A DNA stretch of 15,428 nt, taken from NCBI GenBank assembly GCA_023396795.1, contig JAEWUY010000087.1, positions 1 through 15,428 of the forward strand. The letters run 5' to 3'. The notes below the pieces were generated by a model that worked only from the letters and a program-made list of their open reading frames with translations, did not search any database and was not told the DNA's origin. This DNA comes from Bacillota bacterium (lineage in GTDB: Bacteria > Bacillota_I > Bacilli_A > RFN20 > CAG-826). How positions within the stretch are numbered: position 1 is the first letter of the stretch; every line of letters begins with the position of its first letter. The translations under genes and the position numbers were made by a program. Of the stretch, positions 1 to 6,084 are shown piece after piece.

Positions 1-81
1 GTCATTAAGACTACCTCCGCAGGAGGCCAAGACGAGAAGGGGTAAAATTGCAAAAGTAATCGGCTTTAATGAAAGTTTCAT
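1..81 (-). CDS. Lipoprotein N-terminus, partial (cut by left edge)
   Basis: The minus strand from position 81 opens a reading frame that runs off the left edge after 27 codons. It encodes a short basic start, a hydrophobic stretch and the lipobox LVLASC followed by GGS. This is a classic signal peptidase II site, so the mature protein should be lipid-anchored on the outer face of the membrane. I chose the ATG at 79-81 because GAGGAA lies 7 nt upstream (88-93); an in-frame ATG at 97-99 would extend it by six residues but has no such site. A promoter and an operator-like inverted repeat lie just upstream. The function is unknown because the mature domain is outside the window; solute-binding proteins commonly begin like this. 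Confidence 0.75.
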   Translation of the reverse strand, partial: MKLSLKPITFAILPLLVLASCGGSLND

Positions 82-110
82 TTTGAATTCCTCATTCATG
101 TGTTTCTATT

Positions 111-138
111 TTTATAATACTTGATACAAGTGTGACAA
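111..138 (-). promoter_or_regulatory. Promoter of the left-edge lipoprotein, with inverted repeat in the spacer
   Basis: On the minus strand, TTGTCA (138-133) and TATAAA (116-111) are separated by 16 nt and lie about 30 nt upstream of the lipoprotein start. The spacer contains the perfect inverted repeat ACTTG-ata-CAAGT (119-131), exactly where a repressor would block RNA polymerase. The promoter call rests on consensus match and position; the operator role is inference. Confidence 0.5.
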
Positions 139-170
139 AAACTATTTTTTATACTCAACATAGTCAAAAG

Positions 171-224
171 AAAAAGCGCTCCTTCCAATTAAGGAAATGT
201 GAAATATAATTTCACAAAGAGCGC
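171..224 (-). terminator. Branched intrinsic terminator of the nfeD-qmcA operon
   Basis: It begins 12 nt after the qmcA stop codon on the minus strand. An outer GC-rich helix (176-181 with 219-224) encloses two smaller hairpins: an 8-bp stem with a 3-nt loop (198-205 with 209-216) and a 4-bp stem (183-186 with 193-196). The outer helix is followed by a U tract, TTTTTCTTTT, at 175-166. The shape is a three-way junction rather than a simple hairpin, but the GC stem plus U run fits intrinsic termination. Confidence 0.7.
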
Positions 225-236
225 CTAAAACACTAA

Positions 237-1190
237 TTACTTTTTGACTATTTCAGCAATTGAAGTCGCGAGTGAAGCGACGTTTTGCAAATCACTAGGA
301 ACAATTATTTTGGTCGCTTGCCCATCGGCAACTTTCGCTAAGGCTTCATAAGATTTGAGAGTTAATACGGCTTGATCGACCTTGGCGTTTTTGAGCATCT
401 CAAGACCTTTGGCTTCAGCATCACGAATTAAGAGGATACCTTCGGCTTCGGCTTTTCTTACTTCTAAAATGGCTTGAGCTTCACCTTCAGCATGCCGAAT
501 GGCTGATTGTTTTTGGGCTTCGGCGTTTAATATGACGGATTCCTTATCGCCTTCAGCGACAAGTATCGCTGATCTTTTTTGACCTTCGGCCAGTAAGATC
601 TTTTCCCGGCGTTCACGTTCAGCACGCATTTGTCTTTCCATAGCGTCACGAATGTCCTTGGGTGGCAAAATGTTTTTAACTTCGACACGGTTGACTTTAA
701 TGCCCCAAGCATCGGTGGCTTCGTCCAAAATGCTACGCATCTTAGCGTTGATAATATCTCTTGATGTCAATGTTTCATCAAGGTCTAAATCACCAATAAT
801 GTTACGAAGAGTTGTCGCCGAAAGGTTCTCAATTGCTGAGATGGGATTAATGACTCCATAAGTATATAGTTTTGGATCAGTAACTTGAAAGAAAACAACG
901 GTATCGATTTGCATAGTAACGTTATCTTTCGTAATAACGGGTTGCGGATCAAAGTCTTTGACTTGTTCCTTCATCGTTACGCGCGAAGAAATGCGATCAA
1001 TAAAGGGGATAAGCATGTGGATGCCCACGCCCCACGTTGTCAGATAACCACCCAATCTTTCAATGACATACTTATCAGTTTGCCGAACGATTTTGATTGA
1101 GCTAATTAAAATAATTAAAATAACAGCACCAACAATACTTAGAACAACAATAGCCCATGGGGCCAAACCAGCTAAAACAACGAGATTCAT
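237..1190 (-). CDS. qmcA: Stomatin/prohibitin-like SPFH (band 7) membrane protein, QmcA type
   Basis: This 317-residue protein has one N-terminal transmembrane helix (about residues 8-32), an SPFH/band 7 domain (about 35-190) that includes the characteristic stretch EVKNILPPKDI, and an Ala/Glu-rich coiled coil (about 185-265) with repeated AEG/AEA units. This is the architecture of the QmcA/stomatin family, which forms membrane-bound oligomers and scaffolds membrane microdomains or protein quality control. It starts 1 nt after the nfeD stop codon, and its ribosome binding site (GGAAGG, about 1199-1204) lies inside the end of nfeD, so the two genes are co-transcribed and probably translationally coupled. 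SPFH-NfeD pairs are a widely conserved arrangement. Length and domain content are normal for the family. The exact physiological role is unknown. Confidence 0.9.
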   Translation of the reverse strand: MNLVVLAGLAPWAIVVLSIVGAVILIILISSIKIVRQTDKYVIERLGGYLTTWGVGIHMLIPFIDRISSRVTMKEQVKDFDPQPVITKDNVTMQIDTVVFFQVTDPKLYTYGVINPISAIENLSATTLRNIIGDLDLDETLTSRDIINAKMRSILDEATDAWGIKVNRVEVKNILPPKDIRDAMERQMRAERERREKILLAEGQKRSAILVAEGDKESVILNAEAQKQSAIRHAEGEAQAILEVRKAEAEGILLIRDAEAKGLEMLKNAKVDQAVLTLKSYEALAKVADGQATKIIVPSDLQNVASLATSIAEIVKK

Positions 1191-1191
1191 A

Positions 1192-1656
1192 TTATTGACC
1201 TTCCTTTCCTATTTCGGCTTTTTCAACGATTAATTTGTTACCGTCAACGCCGATAATTGTGACGAGGCTTTGCTCGTCGATTACTACATTTTTGTCTTTG
1301 GCAATAGCGGTCCAAATTACACCATTGAGTTTTACTTCCCCGTGAGAAAGTTCGCTGATGGCTTTAGTTACGACACACTTTTCGCCGATTTTTTCTTCGA
1401 TATTTGATTTGGTTTCTTTTTTGATTAAGTATTTCTTTGCTAGTGGCCGGATTGAGAAAATAAGAACGAATCCGACGACGAGGAAAACGATGATTTCGAC
1501 CCAAAAAGGAATGCCGGGAATAATCGATAAAATGATTGCCAGTAAGGCCCCCGCTGCAAACCAGATCGAAACTAGGTCGGGTTCAAAGGCCTCGATAACA
1601 ACCGATAGAACAAAGATACCCAGCCAAATCCATATCATGATGCTTTCAATTGGCAT
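1192..1656 (-). CDS. NfeD-like membrane protein (short form)
   Basis: With the chosen start the product has 154 residues. The N-terminal half is three hydrophobic helices rich in Ile, Val and Phe; the C-terminal part (about 85-150) has the spacing of the NfeD OB-fold, with HGEVKLNGVIWTA and a final V-D-G-N-K-L segment. The ClpP-like protease domain of long NfeD proteins is absent, which is normal for the short form. I place the start at 1656, not at the upstream ATG at 1683, because GGAGGT (1663-1668) sits 6 nt before the former and would be inside the coding region of the latter. NfeD proteins work with the SPFH protein encoded immediately downstream, and the OB-fold is thought to mediate that contact. 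Two TATAAT boxes lie upstream (1690-1685 and 1711-1706), but neither has a good -35 element. Confidence 0.85.
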   Translation of the reverse strand: MPIESIMIWIWLGIFVLSVVIEAFEPDLVSIWFAAGALLAIILSIIPGIPFWVEIIVFLVVGFVLIFSIRPLAKKYLIKKETKSNIEEKIGEKCVVTKAISELSHGEVKLNGVIWTAIAKDKNVVIDEQSLVTIIGVDGNKLIVEKAEIGKEGQ

Positions 1657-1788
1657 ATATTTACCTCCATAAAAAATATACATTATTATATGTATAATCG
1701 CAATTATTATAGAACTTATCGAACTATTATTCGCGGCTTATTGCATGTATGCAAAACAATGTTTACAGCAGGTCTAGTAACAATGTTC

Positions 1789-1803
1789 TATAATAAAAGG
1801 AAG
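1789..1803 (+). promoter_or_regulatory. -10 box and ribosome binding site of the membrane protein gene
   Basis: A consensus TATAAT (1789-1794) is followed almost directly by AAAAGGAAG (1795-1803), so the transcript would begin within or very near the ribosome binding site. TTTACA at 1762-1767 resembles a -35 element, but its 21-nt spacing is too long to be convincing. Confidence 0.35.
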
Positions 1804-1812
1804 ATACAAAGT

Positions 1813-2400
1813 ATGAATAAAACCGATACTCATAAACTAAAACGCCTCTGGATTGTGGCTTTGATGATTCTAAGTTGGGCTTTGTGTTTGATCACGGTTA
1901 ACTACCCTGATGACCACGTTCTTCCGTTTTCGCCCATTTTAATGTACGTGGTTTATTCAATAATGGCAGCTTTTTCAATAACCTCTTTAATCATGTTTCT
2001 TATAAGGAAATATTATCTTGCAGACGGCCTTGCTATCGCTGTTCAAGCAAGTTATTTTATCCTTTTTGGAATATTATTCGTCAAAAGATTATTAATTGAC
2101 TATGTCATGTTTTTTCCTTTAATGACCATCTCGCTTTTTGTGATGTTTGTCTTGGCTTTAACCACCGCCGTTTTCTTAATCATTACAATAAAGCGACAAG
2201 GATATTTGCTATCAATCATCACTTATTCTTTGTTTTTGATGTGCGTTATCTTCGAATCTTATCCAGTGGCCTATGAACAAGTTTCCGAAGTTTATGGCAA
2301 CATCAAGCTCATCTATTTTGTGGCCATCATTACAGCTTCGATTCTTGGCATTATCCATTCGATCCAGTCATACAAAGAAGTAAAAGAAAACCACCTATAA
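1813..2400 (+). CDS. Hypothetical six-helix integral membrane protein
   Basis: I do not recognise the family. The product (195 residues from the chosen start) is nearly all membrane: about six hydrophobic segments with short loops, a basic N-terminus (MNKTDTHKLKR) and a polar C-terminal tail. The open frame extends upstream to 1690, but that ATG has no ribosome binding site and the extra 41 residues look like translated intergenic DNA. AAAAGGAAG (1795-1803) lies 9 nt before the ATG at 1813, and a TATAAT box is at 1789-1794. The gene is divergent from nfeD and convergent with the nuclease gene, so it is probably monocistronic. No catalytic motif is visible. It could be a small transporter, a sensor or an ECF-type substrate component; nothing in the sequence decides between these. 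Confidence 0.65.
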   Translation: MNKTDTHKLKRLWIVALMILSWALCLITVNYPDDHVLPFSPILMYVVYSIMAAFSITSLIMFLIRKYYLADGLAIAVQASYFILFGILFVKRLLIDYVMFFPLMTISLFVMFVLALTTAVFLIITIKRQGYLLSIITYSLFLMCVIFESYPVAYEQVSEVYGNIKLIYFVAIITASILGIIHSIQSYKEVKENHL

Positions 2401-2407
2401 GGTGGCT
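2387..2407 (-). terminator. Terminator of the endonuclease gene, overlapping the end of the convergent gene
   Basis: CCACC (2391-2395) pairs with GGTGG (2401-2405) around a TATAA loop that contains the stop codon of the plus-strand membrane protein gene. On the minus strand the stem is followed by TTTTCTTTT, a good U tract, so this terminates the nuclease transcript. On the plus strand the run after the stem is poor in U, so termination of the membrane protein gene here is doubtful. Confidence 0.6.
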
Positions 2408-2425
2408 ATACATATTTTATTAATT

Positions 2426-3376
2426 TTAGAAGATTAAGTCCGCCCATTCGGGATGGTCGATGAATGGGTTGCGATTATGCTGGTAGTTATCATAAATGAG
2501 ATTGTTCCGCCTCATTTCGAATTCATCAACAGGATCGAGTTCGTGCCACTGGAGCAATGTATTAAGATGGCCAAGTGTATTTCCTCCACCTGGATAAGAA
2601 TTTACTAATGTACAGTTGCTAGGATAGACAAGCGCCATATAAAAGCAGGCTCTGGCGACGTCGCCTTTATCTTGGAGCAATGGTTCGTAAATGCCATCAC
2701 TAGTGTTACCACTATATTTTCCTGAATTGCCGCCACGGTAGTCTTTTCCAACTGACCCGCCGGTCACGTTTCCAAAGTTACGAGAGTTACGATGATTGTT
2801 GTTGTTGGGTTTATCTGATGCACGAAGATGATGAAGGTCGGAACCAGGAGTGTCACCATTATCAAAACCGCCATGAGATTTTGCCCAAATATGTTCTTTA
2901 TCCCAAATTGTTGTGTAGTCGGAACGATCAGCGGCGCTACTAGTAGAAAAATTATAGGATGCATAAATAATTCGCATATACGGATTGGAATCAGAAGCAT
3001 TAGGCGAGAGATTCCAGTCGCGATCTGTCTGCGTCATGATGTTTGCCAAACTGTCATAGGAGTATTTAGTGTGAGTGCTAACAACATCGCGAAGCTGAGT
3101 GCTGGTCGGACTGCTACTTAAGCTACTATAGTAACTTGCGTATTGTGATGGCATTTCATAGTGATCACTTCCACCACTGGTGTCAGAGCTAGTGCTTGTC
3201 GAAGTGTTGGTGGAGGTATCAGTGGCGGTGCTTGTGCTTGTCGATGTTTCCGTAGAGGTATCTGAACTTGTATCGGATGAACTAGTGGAATCAATTGGTT
3301 TATCGCATGACGCAAGCAAAAGGGCTCCAAGCGTTATGATCAATAATAATTTATTGAGGGGTTTGATATTTCGCAT
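2426..3376 (-). CDS. Secreted endonuclease I family nuclease, lipoprotein
   Basis: This 316-residue protein starts with a lipoprotein signal (lipobox LLLASC, Cys24). A low-complexity Ser/Thr/Asp linker (about 28-71) follows, then a nuclease domain (about 75-316). The domain carries hallmarks of the endonuclease I family (EndA, Vvn, Bacillus YurI/BsnI): WDKEHIW (158-164) with the Glu-His catalytic pair, SDLHHLRASD (179-188), NNNNHRNSRNFGN (191-203), KGDVARA (237-243) and a C-terminal HNRNPFIDHPE (300-310). Such enzymes cut DNA and RNA without sequence specificity using a Mg or Ca ion, outside the cell, for nucleotide scavenging or DNA clearance. The linker probably spaces the enzyme from the membrane anchor. 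No upstream in-frame start exists and no ribosome binding site is visible; a perfect extended -10 box lies 7 nt before the ATG, suggesting a leaderless transcript. The gene appears monocistronic. Confidence 0.9.
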   Translation of the reverse strand: MRNIKPLNKLLLIITLGALLLASCDKPIDSTSSSDTSSDTSTETSTSTSTATDTSTNTSTSTSSDTSGGSDHYEMPSQYASYYSSLSSSPTSTQLRDVVSTHTKYSYDSLANIMTQTDRDWNLSPNASDSNPYMRIIYASYNFSTSSAADRSDYTTIWDKEHIWAKSHGGFDNGDTPGSDLHHLRASDKPNNNNHRNSRNFGNVTGGSVGKDYRGGNSGKYSGNTSDGIYEPLLQDKGDVARACFYMALVYPSNCTLVNSYPGGGNTLGHLNTLLQWHELDPVDEFEMRRNNLIYDNYQHNRNPFIDHPEWADLIF

Positions 3377-3383
3377 GGTAAAG

Positions 3384-3392
3384 ATTATAACA
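3384..3392 (-). promoter_or_regulatory. Extended -10 promoter giving a leaderless endonuclease mRNA
   Basis: The minus strand reads TGTTATAAT (3392-3384), a perfect extended -10 element, 7 nt before the ATG at 3376. Transcription would therefore begin at or next to the start codon. The -35 region is a poor match (TTTCCT at 17 nt), which is tolerated with an extended -10. Confidence 0.5.
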
Positions 3393-3433
3393 AAGGAACC
3401 TAAAAAAGGAAAATTTATTTGCTGAATAATGGA

Positions 3434-3466
3434 GAGAAAAAAATAGAGCCGTTCATGACTCTATTT
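3434..3466 (-). terminator. Intrinsic terminator of metG
   Basis: AAATAGAG (3441-3448) pairs with CTCTATTT (3459-3466) around a 10-nt loop. On the minus strand the stem runs into a U tract (TTTTTTTC, about 3443-3436). The metG stop codon TAG (3463-3461) is inside the stem. Confidence 0.75.
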
Positions 3467-5044
3467 CATCAATTCTTGTATAAAGGGAACTTCAATCGCA
3501 CTATCTAAGCGCGGAAAGAGTGGATCGCCTTTACTAATCTTAATGTTCGAAACAAATCCAAACTTGTAAATATTTGAGTATGTTCTTTGTTGTGCGTTCA
3601 ATCCCAGTTGATCAAAAAGCTTGTCTGAAGAATGAACCAAAATCGGTTTCATTAACATTCCAGCGATATATAAAACGTTCGCCAAATGGCTCATAACACT
3701 CGCAAGCTCTAGATGCTTGCTCTCGTCTTTATTAAGCGCCCAAGGCGCTGTATCGTCGATGTATTTATTAGCTTTCGACACTAAGGTATTAACTTTGCTA
3801 AAAGCATCGGTGATTTTAAGATCATCTAAATCATCTTCATAGCCTTTAATTGTCTCTTCGGCTAAGACGCGTAAATCTTTATCAAAGGCCGTGACATCAC
3901 CTTGATAGGTGGGTACAACACCATCAAAATATTTATTAATCATCGCCAATGTCCGATTAAGAAGATTGCCTAAATCATTTGCTAAGTCATTATTGATTCT
4001 TTCAACAAACTGTTCAGGAGTAAATTGCCCATCACTACCAAACACGACTTCGCGGACTAGATAATAACGAACAGCATCAACTCCATAGCGTTCGATTAAG
4101 GGATAGGGCGAAACGACGTTACCTTTTGATTTCGACATTTTGCCGTCTTTCATCATTAATAACCCATGGACGAACAAGCGATCAGGAATGCGAAGACCTA
4201 GACCCATTAAAAACATTGGCCAGTAGATAGCGTGAAAGCGCGAAATATCCGCGCCCATAATGTGGACAATTTCACTATTTTCATCAGCCCAAAACTTTTC
4301 AAATAAAGCCGGGTTTTTCGAATCATAGCCAAGGGCGGTTATATAATTGCTTAAAGCATCAAGCCAGACATAAACAACGTGACGTGGGTTTTCGTTCGTG
4401 GGAATACCCCAATCGAATGACGTGCGTGAAACGCACAAATCCTCAAGTCCTGGTTTGATAAAAGTATTAATCATCTCGTTTTTGCGATTGATTGGAAGAA
4501 GGAATTTAGGATTATCCTCCATCGTTTTTAATAAACGGTCGACATACTTGCTGGTTTTAAAGAAATAAGCATCTTCGCTAGCGGTATGGACGGGACGATG
4601 GCAGTCGGGGCATAGTCTTTCGGGTCCGACTTGTGTTTCGGTCCAAAACGACTCACATGGAGTACAATACCAACCTTCGTATTTACCCAAAAAGATATCG
4701 CCTTGGTTGTAAAGTTTTGTAAAAATGTTTTTAACAACGCTCGTGTGACGTTCTTCCGTCGTCCGAATGAAATCATCATTGCTAATTTCCAGTGTCTTCC
4801 AAAGTTTTTTAAAATCCTCAGCGATGTCATCAACGAATTGCTGTTCGCTTTTGCCGGCTAGTTTCGCGTTGTTTTGTATTTTTTCACCGTGTTCATCGGT
4901 GCCGGTTAAATAATATGTTTCAAAACCACGCATCCTTTTATAGCGCGCTAAAACATCAGCAACAACGGTCGTATAGGCATGGCCGATGTGGGCTTTAGCG
5001 CTAGGGTAGTAAATGGGGGTCGTAATATAAAATTTTGTTTTCAT
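3461..5044 (-). CDS. metG: Methionyl-tRNA synthetase, short form
   Basis: This enzyme charges tRNA-Met (initiator and elongator) with methionine using ATP, in the cytoplasm. The 527-residue protein shows the class I signature HIGH (19-22), the KMSKS loop (302-306) and a zinc knuckle with Cys127, Cys130, Cys145 and Cys148 in C-x2-C pairs. The helical anticodon-binding domain follows (about 360-500). The protein ends after it, so the C-terminal dimerisation/tRNA-binding domain of longer MetRS proteins is missing; short forms are well known. The start MKTKFYITTPIYYPS matches the usual MetRS N-terminus and the next Met is far inside, so the ATG at 5044 is secure. Oddly, no ribosome binding site precedes it: the 16 nt upstream are the U tract of the rpmE terminator followed by AAAAAACCA. 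No T-box leader is present. Confidence 0.96.
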   Translation of the reverse strand: MKTKFYITTPIYYPSAKAHIGHAYTTVVADVLARYKRMRGFETYYLTGTDEHGEKIQNNAKLAGKSEQQFVDDIAEDFKKLWKTLEISNDDFIRTTEERHTSVVKNIFTKLYNQGDIFLGKYEGWYCTPCESFWTETQVGPERLCPDCHRPVHTASEDAYFFKTSKYVDRLLKTMEDNPKFLLPINRKNEMINTFIKPGLEDLCVSRTSFDWGIPTNENPRHVVYVWLDALSNYITALGYDSKNPALFEKFWADENSEIVHIMGADISRFHAIYWPMFLMGLGLRIPDRLFVHGLLMMKDGKMSKSKGNVVSPYPLIERYGVDAVRYYLVREVVFGSDGQFTPEQFVERINNDLANDLGNLLNRTLAMINKYFDGVVPTYQGDVTAFDKDLRVLAEETIKGYEDDLDDLKITDAFSKVNTLVSKANKYIDDTAPWALNKDESKHLELASVMSHLANVLYIAGMLMKPILVHSSDKLFDQLGLNAQQRTYSNIYKFGFVSNIKISKGDPLFPRLDSAIEVPFIQELMK

Positions 5045-5053
5045 TGGTTTTTT

Positions 5054-5076
5054 AAAAAAACCGCCGATACGGCGGT
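5054..5076 (-). terminator. Terminator between rpmE and metG
   Basis: A 7-bp GC-rich stem (5060-5066 with 5070-5076) with a 3-nt loop is followed on the minus strand by seven U residues (5060-5054). It is a strong intrinsic terminator for rpmE, but it lies only 9 nt before the metG start codon, so it either insulates metG or works as an attenuator with read-through. Confidence 0.8.
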
Positions 5077-5086
5077 CTTTTCTGTT

Positions 5087-5296
5087 TTATTTGTTTTTGA
5101 AGCCGTATTTCTTATTGAAAGTATCGACGCGGCCATCGGCCTGGGTAAATCTTTGTTTGCCGGTGTAGTAGGAATGGCAATTTGAACAGGTATCAACACG
5201 AATTTCCTTCATGACTGAACCGGTCTCAAATGTCGATCCACACGTAACACAAGTGACAGTGACACGATTGTACTTGGGGTGAATATCTTTTTTCAT
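5087..5296 (-). CDS. rpmE: 50S ribosomal protein L31, zinc-binding type
   Basis: With the start at 5296 the protein has 69 residues, the normal length for L31. The sequence begins MKKDIHPKYNRVTVTC and carries the CVTC and CSNC pairs that bind zinc, so this is the C+ (RpmEA) form rather than the zinc-independent YtiA/RpmEB type. L31 bridges the 50S and 30S subunits. The open frame extends 21 codons upstream, but those residues come from the leader; AAGGAG (about 5303-5308) is correctly spaced from the ATG at 5294-5296. The gene is preceded by its own extended -10 promoter and a leader hairpin, and is followed by a strong terminator. Confidence 0.95.
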   Translation of the reverse strand: MKKDIHPKYNRVTVTCVTCGSTFETGSVMKEIRVDTCSNCHSYYTGKQRFTQADGRVDTFNKKYGFKNK

Positions 5297-5311
5297 AAGT
5301 TTCTCCTTCCG

Positions 5312-5335
5312 CCTTGGACCTTTTAGGTTCCAAAG
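5312..5335 (-). promoter_or_regulatory. rpmE leader hairpin, candidate L31 autoregulatory element
   Basis: In the rpmE 5' leader the minus strand folds into a hairpin: CTTTGG (5335-5330), a bulged A, ACC, a TAAAA loop, GGT and CCAAGG (5317-5312), nine pairs including one G-U. Just outside it, CTTTC (about 5339-5335, sharing the last base) could instead pair with GAAGG of the ribosome binding region, masking it. Ribosomal protein leaders for L31 have been reported in several bacterial phyla; assigning this one to that role is inference from position and structure. Confidence 0.5.
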
Positions 5336-5349
5336 AAAGTTGCCTTGTA

Positions 5350-5378
5350 ATATTATCATTCATTATTTGATAAATCAA
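5350..5378 (-). promoter_or_regulatory. Promoter of rpmE
   Basis: On the minus strand TTGATT (5378-5373) and TAATAT (5355-5350) are 17 nt apart, with TGA immediately before the -10 (extended -10). The expected start near 5343 gives a leader of about 47 nt. The inverted repeat TTGATA...TATCAA (5367-5388) surrounds the -35 element. Confidence 0.55.
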
Positions 5379-5399
5379 TTATTATCAATTAATTGTTAA

Positions 5400-6008
5400 T
5401 TAAAGGTTGTGATAGATCTTTTTAAACTCCTCAGTCCAGTATTTTGTTGGTAAATGCAAAATTTCTTTAGAAATTGCCGGCGCAATAAGAAAGGGATTGA
5501 TGCCAAGACGAAGATTGCTATTGTGGTGCGGCCTTAAATACGCCATCGAAAGATATACCAAATGACCTTGGGCATATGGTTCAGGAATTACCATATAACG
5601 GGGCTCACTTAGTTCAGCGTTCAACATGGTGTGTAATTTTCGAAGCTCATTTTCGCCTCGTTTAGGAAGTTTGATTGCCTGTAAAGCGGTTAGTATTTCA
5701 ACATATAAATTGGGATTATTAACAAATTCTTTCGACGGAGAAAAAAGCACCCATGTCGGATAAGGTTTAGTGAAAGTTATTTCATTCGTCCATGTCCGAT
5801 ATATGTATCCGTAGATGATTTCTCCTCCACGGATTAACTTTTCTCGACGGTAATAATCAGTTGTTAAAAAACCCAGCATCTTTCCCTTAAAAGTATCTTT
5901 TCCCGCTATGTAAGCAATGTCTTCTTTTTTAAAAGATAAACGCCTTTTTTCAAAGTTTTCTTGAAGATTAGCGAGGATTTGGCCATTAAACATAAGATTA
6001 TTATACAT
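5400..6008 (-). CDS. Hypothetical protein, 202 residues
   Basis: I do not recognise this protein. It is soluble-looking, with no signal peptide or membrane helix, basic overall, and rich in Tyr, Pro and Leu. Notable stretches are GGEIIYGYIYRTW (about 61-73), PYPTWVLFSPSKEF and ELSEPRYMVIPEPYAQGHLVYLS. No metal-binding or nucleotide-binding motif is evident. Coding character is good across the full length and the stop is well defined, so I regard it as a real gene. The start is uncertain: ATG 6008 and an in-frame ATG at 5993 are both without a ribosome binding site. TATACA lies 7 nt before the first and TATAAT 6 nt before the second, so leaderless translation is possible for either. It is divergent from tldD with a shared palindrome between them, which hints at common regulation but not at a function. 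No terminator follows; transcripts may run into rpmE. Confidence 0.7.
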   Translation of the reverse strand: MYNNLMFNGQILANLQENFEKRRLSFKKEDIAYIAGKDTFKGKMLGFLTTDYYRREKLIRGGEIIYGYIYRTWTNEITFTKPYPTWVLFSPSKEFVNNPNLYVEILTALQAIKLPKRGENELRKLHTMLNAELSEPRYMVIPEPYAQGHLVYLSMAYLRPHHNSNLRLGINPFLIAPAISKEILHLPTKYWTEEFKKIYHNL

Positions 6009-6028
6009 TTTTAGTTGTATAAGGGTGT

Positions 6029-6046
6029 ATTATTCAAACGAATAAT
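6029..6046. promoter_or_regulatory. Palindrome in the divergent promoter region, candidate operator
   Basis: ATTATTC-aaac-GAATAAT is a perfect 7-bp inverted repeat with a 4-nt centre. It ends where the extended -10 of tldD begins and covers the -35 positions expected for both the tldD promoter and the promoter of the minus-strand hypothetical gene. An operator role is inference; the regulator is not identifiable here. Confidence 0.4.
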
Positions 6047-6077
6047 GTTAAAATTGTTCCCACGAAAATGAAGGAGG
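6046..6077 (+). promoter_or_regulatory. tldD extended -10 and ribosome binding site
   Basis: TGTTAAAAT (6046-6054) fits an extended -10 (TGn plus TAAAAT); no good -35 precedes it. AAGGAGG (6071-6077) is a perfect ribosome binding site 7 nt before the ATG at 6085 and fixes the start. Confidence 0.5.
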
Positions 6078-6084
6078 ATCTAGT

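Noticed and set aside
1690..1812. N-terminal extension of the plus-strand membrane protein (start at 1690)
   Set aside because: No ribosome binding site precedes ATG 1690 and the extra residues have no membrane or domain character; ATG 1813 has an AAGGAAG site.
3118..3330. Repetitive open frames opposite or out of frame with the nuclease linker
   Set aside because: They come from the low-complexity Ser/Thr codons of the nuclease lipoprotein; the irregular short repeats are not a CRISPR array.
5045..5086. T-box riboswitch upstream of metG
   Set aside because: Only 42 bases separate rpmE and metG, and they are occupied by the rpmE terminator; no specifier stem or T-box sequence is present.
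5297..5359. Extended L31 start at 5359
   Set aside because: It would translate the leader hairpin; the ATG at 5296 has a proper ribosome binding site and gives the normal L31 N-terminus.
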